From NCBI RefSeq assembly GCF_002993975.1, contig NZ_POSO01000002.1:331469-395468 (forward strand): a stretch of 64,000 bases of DNA, given 5' to 3'. Shown here piece after piece: positions 25,772 to 34,193 of the stretch. Source of the DNA: Apilactobacillus micheneri. Lineage in GTDB: Bacteria > Bacillota > Bacilli > Lactobacillales > Lactobacillaceae. A program made the position numbers and the translations under genes. Each line of letters opens with the position of its first letter. Position 1 is the stretch's first letter. A model generated the notes under the pieces. The model saw only the letters and a program-made list of their open reading frames with translations. It was not told where the DNA came from and ran no database searches.

Positions 25772-26452
25772 ATGTATGATCTATTAAATACTGGTTTAGT
25801 ATTCACACAATCAGAAAATGAAAATGATACACCAATAACAACTAATTATGTAATTTCTGAATATGCAAGAATTAAGGTACATGCTGTTAATCAATTAATA
25901 AGAAGATACAAATCAGAAATGAAATCATTAGGATTAAACGCACGTGAAGTGCCTAAAGTAATTGAAAAAAATACCAATGGAAGACCTAAAATAACTTATT
26001 TGTTAAATGAAAAACAATCAGTCTTTATAATCGCACTTTTAAGAAATACTAAACCTGTTGTTAAGTTTAAAAGAAATTTAGCTAGTGCTTTTGTTGAAGC
26101 CAAGAGTTTATTAAATACAAGACAAATAACACATGCTAATAGTAAGCCAATAACTAAGACTTTAGGGCAAGCAATACAAGATAATCCTAATATTACTAAT
26201 AAGTTTGCTTATAGTACCTTTAATAAGCTGATATATAAACATGCTTTAGGCATTAACACCAATCAATTAAGAAAGACTAAAGGCATCCCTAAACATGATG
26301 TAATTAGTTATTATTTGAATGTTGATGAGCAACAAGAACTAAATAAAATTAAGCGTTTGGTTATCTCATTGTTAGATATGAACTTAGATTATCAAACAAT
26401 TAAGCAAACACTTGAAAATTTACCAAGTAATCAATTACAAGGAAGTAAATAA
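25772..26452 (+). CDS. Rha family regulatory protein
   Basis: 226 residues; N-terminal phage_pRha domain (ISEYARIKVHAVNQLIRRYK, NGRPKITYLLNEKQSVFIIA, LRNTKPVVKFKRNL) as in phage P22/phi-80 Rha proteins, with a C-terminal helical part of unknown role. Rha proteins affect phage growth in hosts with integration host factor in some systems; here they are a usual early-region member of satellites and phages. ATG 25772 lies 9 bases after AGGAG. Confidence 0.85.
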   Translation: MYDLLNTGLVFTQSENENDTPITTNYVISEYARIKVHAVNQLIRRYKSEMKSLGLNAREVPKVIEKNTNGRPKITYLLNEKQSVFIIALLRNTKPVVKFKRNLASAFVEAKSLLNTRQITHANSKPITKTLGQAIQDNPNITNKFAYSTFNKLIYKHALGINTNQLRKTKGIPKHDVISYYLNVDEQQELNKIKRLVISLLDMNLDYQTIKQTLENLPSNQLQGSK

Positions 26453-26463
26453 CATGATAAATA

Positions 26464-26546
26464 AGGGTATAAAAAAAGACTGCTACTCGCCAAAGTACCG
26501 CAGTCTTGTGAGCCTAGCAAAGGGCTTTTTATACCCTTTTATTATA
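26464..26546 (+). ncRNA. three-way-junction RNA structure ending in a terminator-like stem
   Basis: Outer stem GGGTATAAAAA / TTTTTATACCC followed by TTTTATT; inside it two further hairpins: AAGACTGC-TACT..AGTA-CC-GCAGTCTT, and GCCT / GGGC around TAGCAAA. It separates Rha from the primase genes. The nesting is more than a plain terminator needs, so it may be a small RNA or an antitermination/attenuation site. Confidence 0.6.
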
Positions 26547-26580
26547 TCAAAAATACAAATTTAATAAAGGGGTTAGCAAT

Positions 26581-26784
26581 ATGCAACAAGTAATTAAATT
26601 AGCCGATAGCAACTGGAACAAGCGTTTAGGGATGAATGAAAAAGTTATTATAAATTATCTATGTACTGATCCAATTACACTACTTAAGGTTATTGATATG
26701 TTGAAATATCCTAATTTATTGAAGTACAAACATAACAATAAAGTCTATACAGGTATTGAAGTAATTAATGTACTTAAAAGATAG
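26581..26784 (+). CDS. small protein (67 aa) before the primase
   Basis: No recognised domain; helical with a lysine-rich end. AAAGGGG upstream of ATG 26581 and a 13-base gap to the primase gene support it as a real early gene, possibly a replication accessory. Confidence 0.65.
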   Translation: MQQVIKLADSNWNKRLGMNEKVIINYLCTDPITLLKVIDMLKYPNLLKYKHNNKVYTGIEVINVLKR

Positions 26785-26797
26785 GTGGTGAATTATT

Positions 26798-29122
26798 TTG
26801 ATTAATACAAAGCTAAATAATTGGCAATATATTCAAGAATTGGCTGATAAGGGTATCTGTATGTATCCTTTGCGTAAAGGTACTAAAAAAGCTGTTTTTA
26901 AAGGTTCTTTGATAGAGCAAGCAACAGATGATATAGAAACATTAAAGAAAAAGTTTAAACCCAATGAGCAAGGTAAATTAGCCTATGATGTTGCTATATC
27001 TCCTATAAAAAGCAATTTAATAATAGTTGATATTGATAATCATATTAAAACAGATAGTGAAGATTCATCTAAAAATACACCAATTAATAGGTCTACAGGT
27101 AAACCTCATAAATATGGTACTGAGTGGATAAGTAAACAAACTAATAATGGCAATTTAATGCAATCTAAGGTCATGGAAATAACACCTAATAATGGGGTAC
27201 ATCATTTTTACATTAACGATTTGGATATTGATATTAAAGACGGCACACATATAGATTCTAATAACTCGATTGAACTAAAAACACAATCAACAACTATTTA
27301 TCCTAGTGATAATTATAAACAAGTAAAAAGCCTTGCTACAACAGATATTGGAATAATGCCTAAATGGCTTAAAGACTATATTAAAAGTGCTGTAAGTAGT
27401 AAAAATAAGCCAATACCAAGGCATTCTAATGTTAATCAACGAGCAGTGGAATGGGTTATCAATTTAAATGATACTTTATTAAATGGTATTGAACAAGGTA
27501 ATCGAAATAATAAAATGGCAAGCATTACGGGCTATCTATATGCTACTGGTGCAAGTGATGAAAAAGTGCATACATGGTTATCGCATATTAATAATAATTA
27601 TGTTAATCCACCTTTGAAACAATCAGAGTTAAATAAAATCTATAAGAGCGTTTCTAAACGTGAACATGGAACAATTATAGCAAGACCATTTAAAAGTACT
27701 CTAAATGCTAAAAATGAAGCTAATAAATGGATGAATGAGCATAAAGATGTTAAAAGATTACCATACTTACAAGGTGCCGAGATTATGCTTAAACATTTTC
27801 ACTTTGTTAGATTTTCAATGAATGAGAATGAAAGAATTGCTGTGTATGTGGATGATTCTAATAATAGTTTATATGGCTTATATACTCAAAATTATGACTA
27901 TATTAAACGTTTAATAAATGCTATGTATCCAATATACAACATTAAGGGAATTAATGAAGTTTTAAATAAAATTGAAATGCTAGTAACTAATGTAAAGCAT
28001 CCCGAAAGAACTAAATATTTAATACCAGTTGGCAATGGAGTATTTAATTTAAAGACTAAACGATTAGATCCATACACGCCTAATTATGTGTTTTCTAGTA
28101 AAGTTAGCACTAATTATAATAATAAATATCAAGATGATAAAAACATCCCTAAAATAGGAAATTGGAACTTAGATAATTGGTTGCAAGATTTAAGTAAAGA
28201 TGAAACTGGCAATATTAACAACCAATTAGTTAAACTATTATGGCAAGTTATTGCTGATTCTTTGAATGGTAATTATACTCGCAGAAAAGCCATATTATTG
28301 AACTCTGAGCATGGTAGTAGTGGTAAAGGTACATTTCAAAGCCTTATCACGAACTTAGTGGGAGAATGCAATGTAGCCACTTTAAAAGTAAATGAATTTA
28401 GTGATAGGTTTTCAATGGCTCGTTTAGTTGGAAAGTCTGTATGTATAGGGGATGATAACCCCAATGGCTATATTAAGGATAGCAGTAACTTCAATAGTGT
28501 GATTACTGGAGATGTTATTAATGTTGAATACAAAGGTAAAGACAGCTTTACAGCACAACTAACGCCGACTGTCATTCAGTCCTTTAATGGATTGCCACAT
28601 TTTAGCAATAAAGGCGGTACTTATCGAAGAATGTTAATTGTTCCCTTTAAACAGCACTATCAAGGTAATACAGATAATTGGAAGATTAAAGACGTATATT
28701 TAAAGAGAAAAGATGTTTTAGAATATACATTATATAAAGCATTAAATGAATACTCTGATTTTGAAAAGTTTGATATGCCAGATGTTTCTAACAATGCTTT
28801 GAATGAGTTTGAAAAAGAAAATGATCCAATTAAAGAATTTGTAGATGATGAGTTTATTAAATGGGATGTTCCTAAAATAACCACACAGGCATTATATAAA
28901 GCATATACAAGGTACTGTAAGGATAATGGTTATTCTAGTTCGTCTAAAGGACGTTTTATACGTAGAGTTAATACTTTATTACCTGATTATAATACAGGAG
29001 TATCCAGAATTAGCTCTGAAGATTTTAAAAAATTGTATAAAGTATACAGTGAAAACAATTTATTATCAGAAATAGACTTAAGAAATAAAGGTAAATCTTC
29101 AAGGTGTTTATTTAGATTATAG
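26798..29122 (+). CDS. primase-polymerase / SF3 helicase replication protein
   Basis: 774-residue initiator of P4/satellite type. N-terminal archaeo-eukaryotic primase-polymerase domain (metal-binding VDIDNH at about 76), a PriCT-like middle part, and a D5/SF3 helicase domain with Walker A EHGSSGKGT near 505-512, motif SVCIGDDNPNG, and the sensor stretch TPTVIQSFNGLPHF; C-terminal winged helix with KEFVDDEFI and YSSSSKGRFIRRV. TTG start at 26798 after AGGTGGTG. Directly followed by an iteron-rich region, so it likely recognises and unwinds that origin. Confidence 0.92.
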   Translation: MINTKLNNWQYIQELADKGICMYPLRKGTKKAVFKGSLIEQATDDIETLKKKFKPNEQGKLAYDVAISPIKSNLIIVDIDNHIKTDSEDSSKNTPINRSTGKPHKYGTEWISKQTNNGNLMQSKVMEITPNNGVHHFYINDLDIDIKDGTHIDSNNSIELKTQSTTIYPSDNYKQVKSLATTDIGIMPKWLKDYIKSAVSSKNKPIPRHSNVNQRAVEWVINLNDTLLNGIEQGNRNNKMASITGYLYATGASDEKVHTWLSHINNNYVNPPLKQSELNKIYKSVSKREHGTIIARPFKSTLNAKNEANKWMNEHKDVKRLPYLQGAEIMLKHFHFVRFSMNENERIAVYVDDSNNSLYGLYTQNYDYIKRLINAMYPIYNIKGINEVLNKIEMLVTNVKHPERTKYLIPVGNGVFNLKTKRLDPYTPNYVFSSKVSTNYNNKYQDDKNIPKIGNWNLDNWLQDLSKDETGNINNQLVKLLWQVIADSLNGNYTRRKAILLNSEHGSSGKGTFQSLITNLVGECNVATLKVNEFSDRFSMARLVGKSVCIGDDNPNGYIKDSSNFNSVITGDVINVEYKGKDSFTAQLTPTVIQSFNGLPHFSNKGGTYRRMLIVPFKQHYQGNTDNWKIKDVYLKRKDVLEYTLYKALNEYSDFEKFDMPDVSNNALNEFEKENDPIKEFVDDEFIKWDVPKITTQALYKAYTRYCKDNGYSSSSKGRFIRRVNTLLPDYNTGVSRISSEDFKKLYKVYSENNLLSEIDLRNKGKSSRCLFRL

Positions 29123-29157
29123 GTTATGTATGCTTTTTATATGATAAATATATTTAA

Positions 29158-29599
29158 TGTTACGGTTTATGTTACGGTTTCGTATAAAAACATAACAAGT
29201 TGTATAAATGCCTATATATTAGTTTTCTTAGACTAAAAAGCTTATTTGAATGTTACACTTTAAAAATAAAAGCGTAACGTTGATAATTACTTTAGTGTCA
29301 ATACTTTATCTTATGTATGTTACGTTTGTTACGCTTTTATATAACTTCTTCGTGCGTAAGAGCATTAAAAAATAAAATAATAAATAAATATATATAATAA
29401 GGAAATTAAAATAAACCGTAACAAGCGTAACACATTGCCTATAAAGGCTGATTTATAAACTCTTATGGATGTTACACATTAAAAAATAGAACCGTAACAA
29501 GCATAACAAATTATATATTATAAAATGTTATAAATACTGTTAGACAGGCACTTATATGACTAAACATAAACCGTAACATCATACTTAAAAAGCGTAACA
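29158..29599. repeat. iterons; candidate replication origin of the island
   Basis: At least twelve copies of TGTTACGS or its complement CSGTAACA in 440 bases: 29158, 29170, 29251, 29272, 29318, 29327, 29416, 29425, 29470, 29492, 29501, 29571, 29592. Most are in pairs 9-12 bases apart, in AT-rich DNA right after the initiator gene, as in P4 and SaPI origins. No gene in this 516-base gap. Confidence 0.75.
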
Positions 29600-29638
29600 T
29601 TAAGTATTCCGCTAAATTAAAAAACAGGTGTTATAACA

Positions 29639-29821
29639 ATGGAAAATAACAAAGAAACTACTAAATATATTATTAATGCAGGGACCTATGAAAGTTTAAA
29701 GTATATGATGATTGATTTTATGGACGATACACCAGATATTAATGGTTCATGTATTGCTAGAAAATGTGATATTAATGCTTTAATTGATGAAATTGATAAA
29801 ACACGAGTTAAAACTATGTAG
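29639..29821 (+). CDS. small acidic protein (60 aa)
   Basis: AGGTG before ATG 29639 and a terminator after it support a real gene. Sequence is acidic (MMIDFMDDTPDINGSC) with a conserved-looking CxxxxC-like pair (SCIARKCDIN). No family recognised. Confidence 0.6.
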   Translation: MENNKETTKYIINAGTYESLKYMMIDFMDDTPDINGSCIARKCDINALIDEIDKTRVKTM

Positions 29822-29828
29822 TTAATAC

Positions 29829-29862
29829 AAGCTATCCATTTATTTGGATAGCTTTTTATTTT
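29829..29862 (+). terminator. intrinsic terminator
   Basis: AAGCTATCCA / TTGGATAGCTTTTT stem with TTTATTTTG tail. Confidence 0.85.
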
Positions 29863-29943
29863 GTCTTATTTTTTTATATTAGAAATGTAAATTATCATAA
29901 ACGATATATTTTTGATTATAAATGTAACATATTAGGTTATGGG

Positions 29944-30521
29944 TGTAACACATTGTAACGGTGTAACAGTCAATTGAATGATAGGAATTGATAAGGTAAT
30001 TTAGTTTATGTAAATGTGGATCATGTAGTTAAGATTTATTGAGAATTGCTAGGAAATGCTAGAGTAAAATGTTAAGAAATGTTAAGAATAAAATACTAAG
30101 AAATACTAAGGTAAATGAATCTATATTTATCAAGATTATGTAACCATGTAAGTGCAAGAAATGCTAAGAATTGCTAAGTTATAAATGCTTGCAAATGCTA
30201 ACATGAATGTTGAGAATTGTTGAGGTTGTGAGCGTCTAAATTGATTGCTAATGATAACCTAAAACGTTGCAACCGTTGCACCTATAAAAGTAAAAAGGTT
30301 GCACCTATGGTTGCATACAAAATTAAAAAAGTATGCATACTATGTTGGAAATTTTTATAGTACTGTTTCCAGTATCGTTTCCAATTTTGTTCACACTTGT
30401 TCACGGTATTGTTCACACTTGTTCACGGTATTGTTCACACCTAAAATACTCAGATTTACTCAGTATAATTACTCGCATTTACTGGCATTATATTTAGTTT
30501 AATTTGATAAGAATTGATAAG
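29944..30521. repeat. array of about 15 different paired direct repeats
   Basis: Non-coding. Each pair has two near-identical 6-10-base units, mostly 10 bases apart, while units differ between pairs: TGTAAC x3 (29944, 29954, 29962); AATGATAGG/AATTGATAAG; GAATTGCTAG/GAAATGCTAG (30043); AAATGTTAAG x2 (30067); AAATACTAAG x2 (30091); GAAATGCTAA/GAATTGCTAA (30158); AAATGCTTGC/AAATGCTAAC (30183); GAATGTTGAG/AATTGTTGAG (30205); CGTTGCAAC/CGTTGCACC (30265); GGTTGCA x2 (30297, 30309); GTTTCC x2 (30365, 30377); TTGTTCAC x5 (30387, 30397, 30409, 30419, 30431); TACTCAG x2 (30448, 30458); TTACTSGC x2 (30469, 30479); TTGATAAG x2 (30504, 30514). Confidence 0.85.
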
Positions 30522-30777
30522 ATATTATAATATTTAAGTTCCATTTGAAAAAGCAGCTTAATTATTAAAACCTGTAAAAACATGAAAAAAGTTGAACTTT
30601 TATTAATATAATTACATAGTTAAGTCTTGTTGTTGCCTATATGAAAGTATTAGCAAGAATCTTTGTTTGTTTTATTTGGCTAAAATGTTCAACTTTTAAG
30701 TCATATTTTGTCAGGTTTTCTATGCTTTACCGAAATACTAATTCATGTATAATCTTGTTATAAAGGAGTTGCTTTTT

Positions 30778-31020
30778 ATGAGAATTAATAGCAAAAATGT
30801 TTCTAATATTTTTACTTCTGTTTTATTTGTTCAATTTATGATAATGTTTACTAGTTTACATATTATTATGGGGTCGATTGTTGCACTTATAACTGTTGGA
30901 TCAATGATTTTAAAGAGAACTGTTGTAGACGAAAATGGTAGTAATCGAGCATATTTTATTTTTAATGCTTTTATGGTGGTATATTCTTTATTATGTTTGA
31001 TATATCTAATTTTTAATTAG
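30778..31020 (+). CDS. small membrane protein (80 aa)
   Basis: Two or three hydrophobic segments (about 8-28, 30-45, 60-79). ATG 30778 preceded by AAAGGAG at 9 bases. Small two-segment proteins in phage islands can be holin-like or membrane toxins, but nothing identifies this one. Confidence 0.65.
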   Translation: MRINSKNVSNIFTSVLFVQFMIMFTSLHIIMGSIVALITVGSMILKRTVVDENGSNRAYFIFNAFMVVYSLLCLIYLIFN

Positions 31021-31118
31021 CAAATACATAATTAGTATTATGTCGTTATTACTTATATGGGTGTGTCCAAAATTGGCTGATCCCATTAATTAGAGAACAC
31101 AAAATTTCGTTTTCATAT

Positions 31119-31138
31119 GGTTGTCATTTGGTTGCCAT
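31119..31138. repeat. internal integrase-arm-like pair
   Basis: GGTTGTCAT and GGTTGCCAT 11 bases apart, resembling the GGTTACCAT pairs at both island ends; possibly the relic end of an older element. Confidence 0.5.
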
Positions 31139-31163
31139 TGGGTTTATGTAATTTAGATAAAGC

Positions 31164-31306
31164 GGTTTCGGTAAAAAACCGAAAGCCATTGATATTAGTA
31201 TTTTAAATAGGTTAGCCGAAAAATCGGCTACCATGCATGGGGCTGGCTGAAAATTAAGCCAACTTATATGTATTAATTACGGTAGCACAAAATTGTGCCA
31301 CCGTAA
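31164..31306. repeat. hairpin field A (upstream of the Panacea pair)
   Basis: Four successive hairpins: TTTCGGT/ACCGAAA (31167-31185), TAGCCGA/TCGGCTA (31213-31230), TGGCT/AGCCA (31244-31261) and a 30-base one, TTACGGT-a-GCACAA / TTGTGC-c-ACCGTAA (31277-31306), with loops AAAAA, AAAA, GAAAATTA, AA. The rest of the 31021-31565 gap is AT-rich and holds no gene; the promoter of the Panacea pair must lie there. Confidence 0.8.
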
Positions 31307-31565
31307 TCGCCAAAATAGACGATAACATTTAAACATTGTTATATTAGAATTTAAGTGTGTATCAACATAATTTTTTAAACCATTTTTTCTGTTTTTAATA
31401 ATATTGTACTTTTTTACAAATATTTAATAATTTTGTTAATTTCAATATTATAATTGTATTATTTCCTTTTAATTTTTTTATAATTGTAATTAACTTATAG
31501 ATATATATATGTTATATTTGGTTACTGAAAGATTAATATGTCTTTTTTAGAAAGGGTGATGTTTT

Positions 31566-32015
31566 ATGAATAATACACCACAATTAAATATGTTTTCTTT
31601 TGCCAAACATATAATAGAAACTGCACATGAAAACAGTCTAAATATCACTAACCTTCAATTACAAAAGGTAATGTATTTTACTTTGCAATATGCATTAAGA
31701 TATCACTTGTTAGACGATGATTTTGTTAGAAATATGTACGACGAAAAGTTTTTAGTTTGGAGATATGGACCTGTTGAAAAAAGTATATATGAAGAATATA
31801 AAATATATGGTTCCGATCCAATAACTGATGAATATGAAACACTTGAACCTTTAAACAAATTAAATAGTAAAATTATAGAGCTTATAAAAGATAATCCTTT
31901 TAAACTTGTCAGAGAGTCACATAGCGAGCCTTTTTGGCAAAAAAACGAGCAATATATTGATGGTTGGAGAAGTACAAAAGCATATAATTTAGAAAATGTA
32001 GCTTCAGGAGAATAA
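31566..32015 (+). CDS. Panacea-domain (DUF4065, SocA/GepA-like) antitoxin candidate
   Basis: 149 residues with the Panacea signature: LNITNLQLQKVMYFTLQYAL, then FLVWRYGPVEKSIYEEYKIY, PxxF-type QKNEQYIDGW near the end. Panacea domains are known as adaptable antitoxins that neutralise many unrelated toxins encoded beside them. AAAGGGTGA before ATG 31566; the stop is 5 bases before the partner gene, which fits an antitoxin-toxin operon. It might instead be a regulator of prophage state, as proposed for some DUF4065 proteins. Confidence 0.88.
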   Translation: MNNTPQLNMFSFAKHIIETAHENSLNITNLQLQKVMYFTLQYALRYHLLDDDFVRNMYDEKFLVWRYGPVEKSIYEEYKIYGSDPITDEYETLEPLNKLNSKIIELIKDNPFKLVRESHSEPFWQKNEQYIDGWRSTKAYNLENVASGE

Positions 32016-32020
32016 TAAAA

Positions 32021-32890
32021 ATGTCCTCAGAAATAACATCCTGTTCAGCTATCGACTACTTGAATGATGACGCTGATAAACAAAAATTTGTTGACAAGAT
32101 TGAATCAATTGTAAAAAAGTTTGAAAATAAAGAATATGGTGACATTTTATCTAATGATAATGAATCTTTTCATAATGACTTTAATGAATTATTAGAAGTA
32201 ACTAAAAAAATAAAAAGTCAGTTAGTTCCTTATTCCCAAGTTACTAGGATAATGTATAAATTTTATTCAGACAATACTGATGGATCCGATATACTAGTTA
32301 TGCTGTTTAGTAGTGAAATCGAAAAAAGTATAAAAGAATGTAACGATAAATATATACTTTACTATCACGAAATATTGATAAAATGTGTAGAACATATGAA
32401 ACTTGCTTTTAAGCAAATGGATAGTTTATATTACAAGCAGCAATCCAAGCTAGATTATCAAAAACAACAGATAGATAAACAAGAAAAAAATTTAGAAAAA
32501 TATTTAAAAACAATAAAGAAAACAAAGAAAAAATTGAAAAAAGTTTATAAAATGAAAGACAATATTTACATTCAATTTGTTTCTATATTAAGTATTTTTT
32601 CAGCTATCATATTTTCTTTGTTTAGTGCTGCAAAGATGGTTACTACTTCTTTTTCACAACTATCAAATAATGTTCCAGTACACAGAATAATGATGTTTAC
32701 TTCTTTAACGGGGATGGCTATTTTGTCCATTATATTTTTGCTGTTAAAATTTGTGGCTACATTAGCAGATAAAGAAGTTGATAAGCCATTAAAAATATCT
32801 AAATTTACTATTAAGTGTCCAACTTATACTATTGGTATGTTAATATTATTGCTTATTTTTGTTCTTACCTCAATATATGATAAATTATGA
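32021..32890 (+). CDS. coiled-coil membrane protein, candidate toxin of the Panacea pair
   Basis: 289 residues: acidic soluble N-terminal part to about 125, a lysine-rich coiled coil at about 130-185 (KQQSKLDYQKQQIDKQEKNL), then three membrane segments at about 188-208, 222-245 and 265-285. No recognised family. As the partner of a Panacea antitoxin it is a probable effector; membrane-acting toxins are one of the classes found with such antitoxins. The coiled coil may gate activity, for example on phage sensing, but this is inference. Confidence 0.75.
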   Translation: MSSEITSCSAIDYLNDDADKQKFVDKIESIVKKFENKEYGDILSNDNESFHNDFNELLEVTKKIKSQLVPYSQVTRIMYKFYSDNTDGSDILVMLFSSEIEKSIKECNDKYILYYHEILIKCVEHMKLAFKQMDSLYYKQQSKLDYQKQQIDKQEKNLEKYLKTIKKTKKKLKKVYKMKDNIYIQFVSILSIFSAIIFSLFSAAKMVTTSFSQLSNNVPVHRIMMFTSLTGMAILSIIFLLLKFVATLADKEVDKPLKISKFTIKCPTYTIGMLILLLIFVLTSIYDKL

Positions 32891-32904
32891 TAAAGGTTGA
32901 TTTA

Positions 32905-33016
32905 AATATAATTACTTCATTGAAGCAATTATATTAATATTGAAATAAAAATAATAAATGACATATATATAGCCATTTTATATGAGTATCTTCATAATTG
33001 AAGATGCTCTTTTTTT
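32905..33016 (+). terminator. hairpin and terminator after the Panacea pair
   Basis: Hairpin AATATAATTACTTC / GAAGCAATTATATT (about 32905-32936) followed by the terminator GAGTATCTTC / GAAGATGCTC with TTTTTTT (32984-33016). Confidence 0.8.
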
Positions 33017-33045
33017 ATCGTTACGGACTTATTTGTCCTTTACGT

Positions 33046-33240
33046 AATAGTTGCAACCATTGCATACATAAAAAGGTGATAATAGGTGATTAAGATTTAA
33101 TATAATTGTGTTTCATTTTGCTACGGTATTGCCTTAGTAACGGCATTTAGTAGTGCATGCATTAAATATATTTGTGCAACCATGTATGCAACCTTTGCAT
33201 ACGTAGAAATGGTAAAAATGTCTAGTTAATTAGCAACTGC
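33046..33240. repeat. further paired repeats
   Basis: Pairs of the 29.9-30.5 kb kind recur here: GTTGCAACC/ATTGCATAC, AGGTGATAAT/AGGTGATTAA (33075-33094), and TGCAACC/TGCAACC/TGCATACG (33175-33201). No gene seen. Confidence 0.6.
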
Positions 33241-34150
33241 CTAAAATGGGAATGTGGTATCTAGGTGCCAAAATACCAACCAGCTTATTATGGATCGTTG
33301 TATATTTAAGTGGTACGCAATTTGGAGACCCCTTAGAAATTGATTTGTAATCCTCAAAAATGTGGAATATGAGGGCTTCATGAATCATTACATTCTTTAA
33401 AAGGGGTCGGTAGTTTACCGATACCTACATAATTAAATGAATGAGGTACCAAAGCAGTACACCATTGATAACATTTAAATACAAAGTAGGGGGGTGCCGA
33501 ATCGCCACCCCAGATAATATAAAGGGCTGTTTAACTTAAACACTCCTGTAAAATAAAAAAGCCACTGATAATTAAATCAGTAGCTAATAATGAATCAGAA
33601 ATGTATAGATTATGTTGAATAGCATGAGTATACGCCTATAAATAAACATATTGGTGGTACTTGTTTATAATCTTTATATTTCCCAACGCAAAATTGCGTC
33701 CGTTGCGTGTTTCCGAAATATTGGAGCCACGTATATGTTTAATGCTGCGTACCCAAATTAGGTATGCAGGTCATAAATAAGAGTTACTTGTATATGTTTA
33801 ACGCTAATATGCTGAAAACTTAGCATCATAGTATTTTCCATACACTATAACCAGCTCATAATTGAGCCCGAACCACTATTGGTTTGGTTGACCCTAAAAC
33901 AGGTCAGGATAATTATAATAACGCTTAGGGCTTATATATTTAGTTTTCCCAAAATTGGATAATCAGACAACCACGCATTTTTGAGAAACCTAAACTAGAA
34001 CTATCACGGGGTATGCGCAAAATTGAGCAGACCTATTTAAGTAATGATCTAACAATTAGTTCATATTGACCCAATGTAATATCACGGCTAATAATTGAGC
34101 TTTGATATATTTAATATAATTGGCTTCTCAAATTATTGGAGAAGCGTATT
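33240..34150. repeat. hairpin field B (about 20 imperfect hairpins, non-coding)
   Basis: A 0.9-kb stretch without genes, made of short inverted repeats every 30-60 bases with AT-rich loops. Examples: TCGGTA/TACCGA (33407-33421); GGGGTG-c-CGA/TCG-c-CACCCC (33491-33511); GC-c-ACTGAT/ATCAGT-a-GC (33561-33584); ACGCAA/TTGCGT (33686-33699); CTGC-g-TACC/GGTA-t-GCAG (33745-33769); ATGCT/AGCAT (33809-33826); GCTCA/TGAGC (33854-33867); AACC/GGTT (33871-33884); GACC/GGTC (33890-33905); TGC-g-CAA/TTG-a-GCA (34014-34029); TGA-t-CTAA/TTAG-t-TCA (34045-34063); GCTAA/TGAGC (34087-34100); GCTTCTC/GAGAAGC (34123-34145). Several carry one mismatch at a similar place. Confidence 0.8.
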
Positions 34151-34193
34151 TAGGTTTCTTAAATTAGGGATACTATAAATGGAGATATATTAT

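Noticed and set aside
30387-30438. Five regularly spaced TTGTTCAC repeats as a CRISPR-like array
   Set aside because: Units are 8 bases with alternating 10/12-base spacing and no unique spacers; no cas genes. It belongs to the paired-repeat array.
30299-30502. 67-codon open frame across the paired-repeat array
   Set aside because: No ribosome site; the frame is made by the repeats themselves and the product is compositionally odd.
31081-31200. Insertion sequence between the small membrane protein and the Panacea gene
   Set aside because: No transposase remnant or terminal inverted repeats; the symmetry seen is that of local hairpins.
33240-34150. Integron attC array or retron msr/msd in hairpin field B
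   Set aside because: No GTTRRRY core sites, no integron integrase and no reverse transcriptase in the window.
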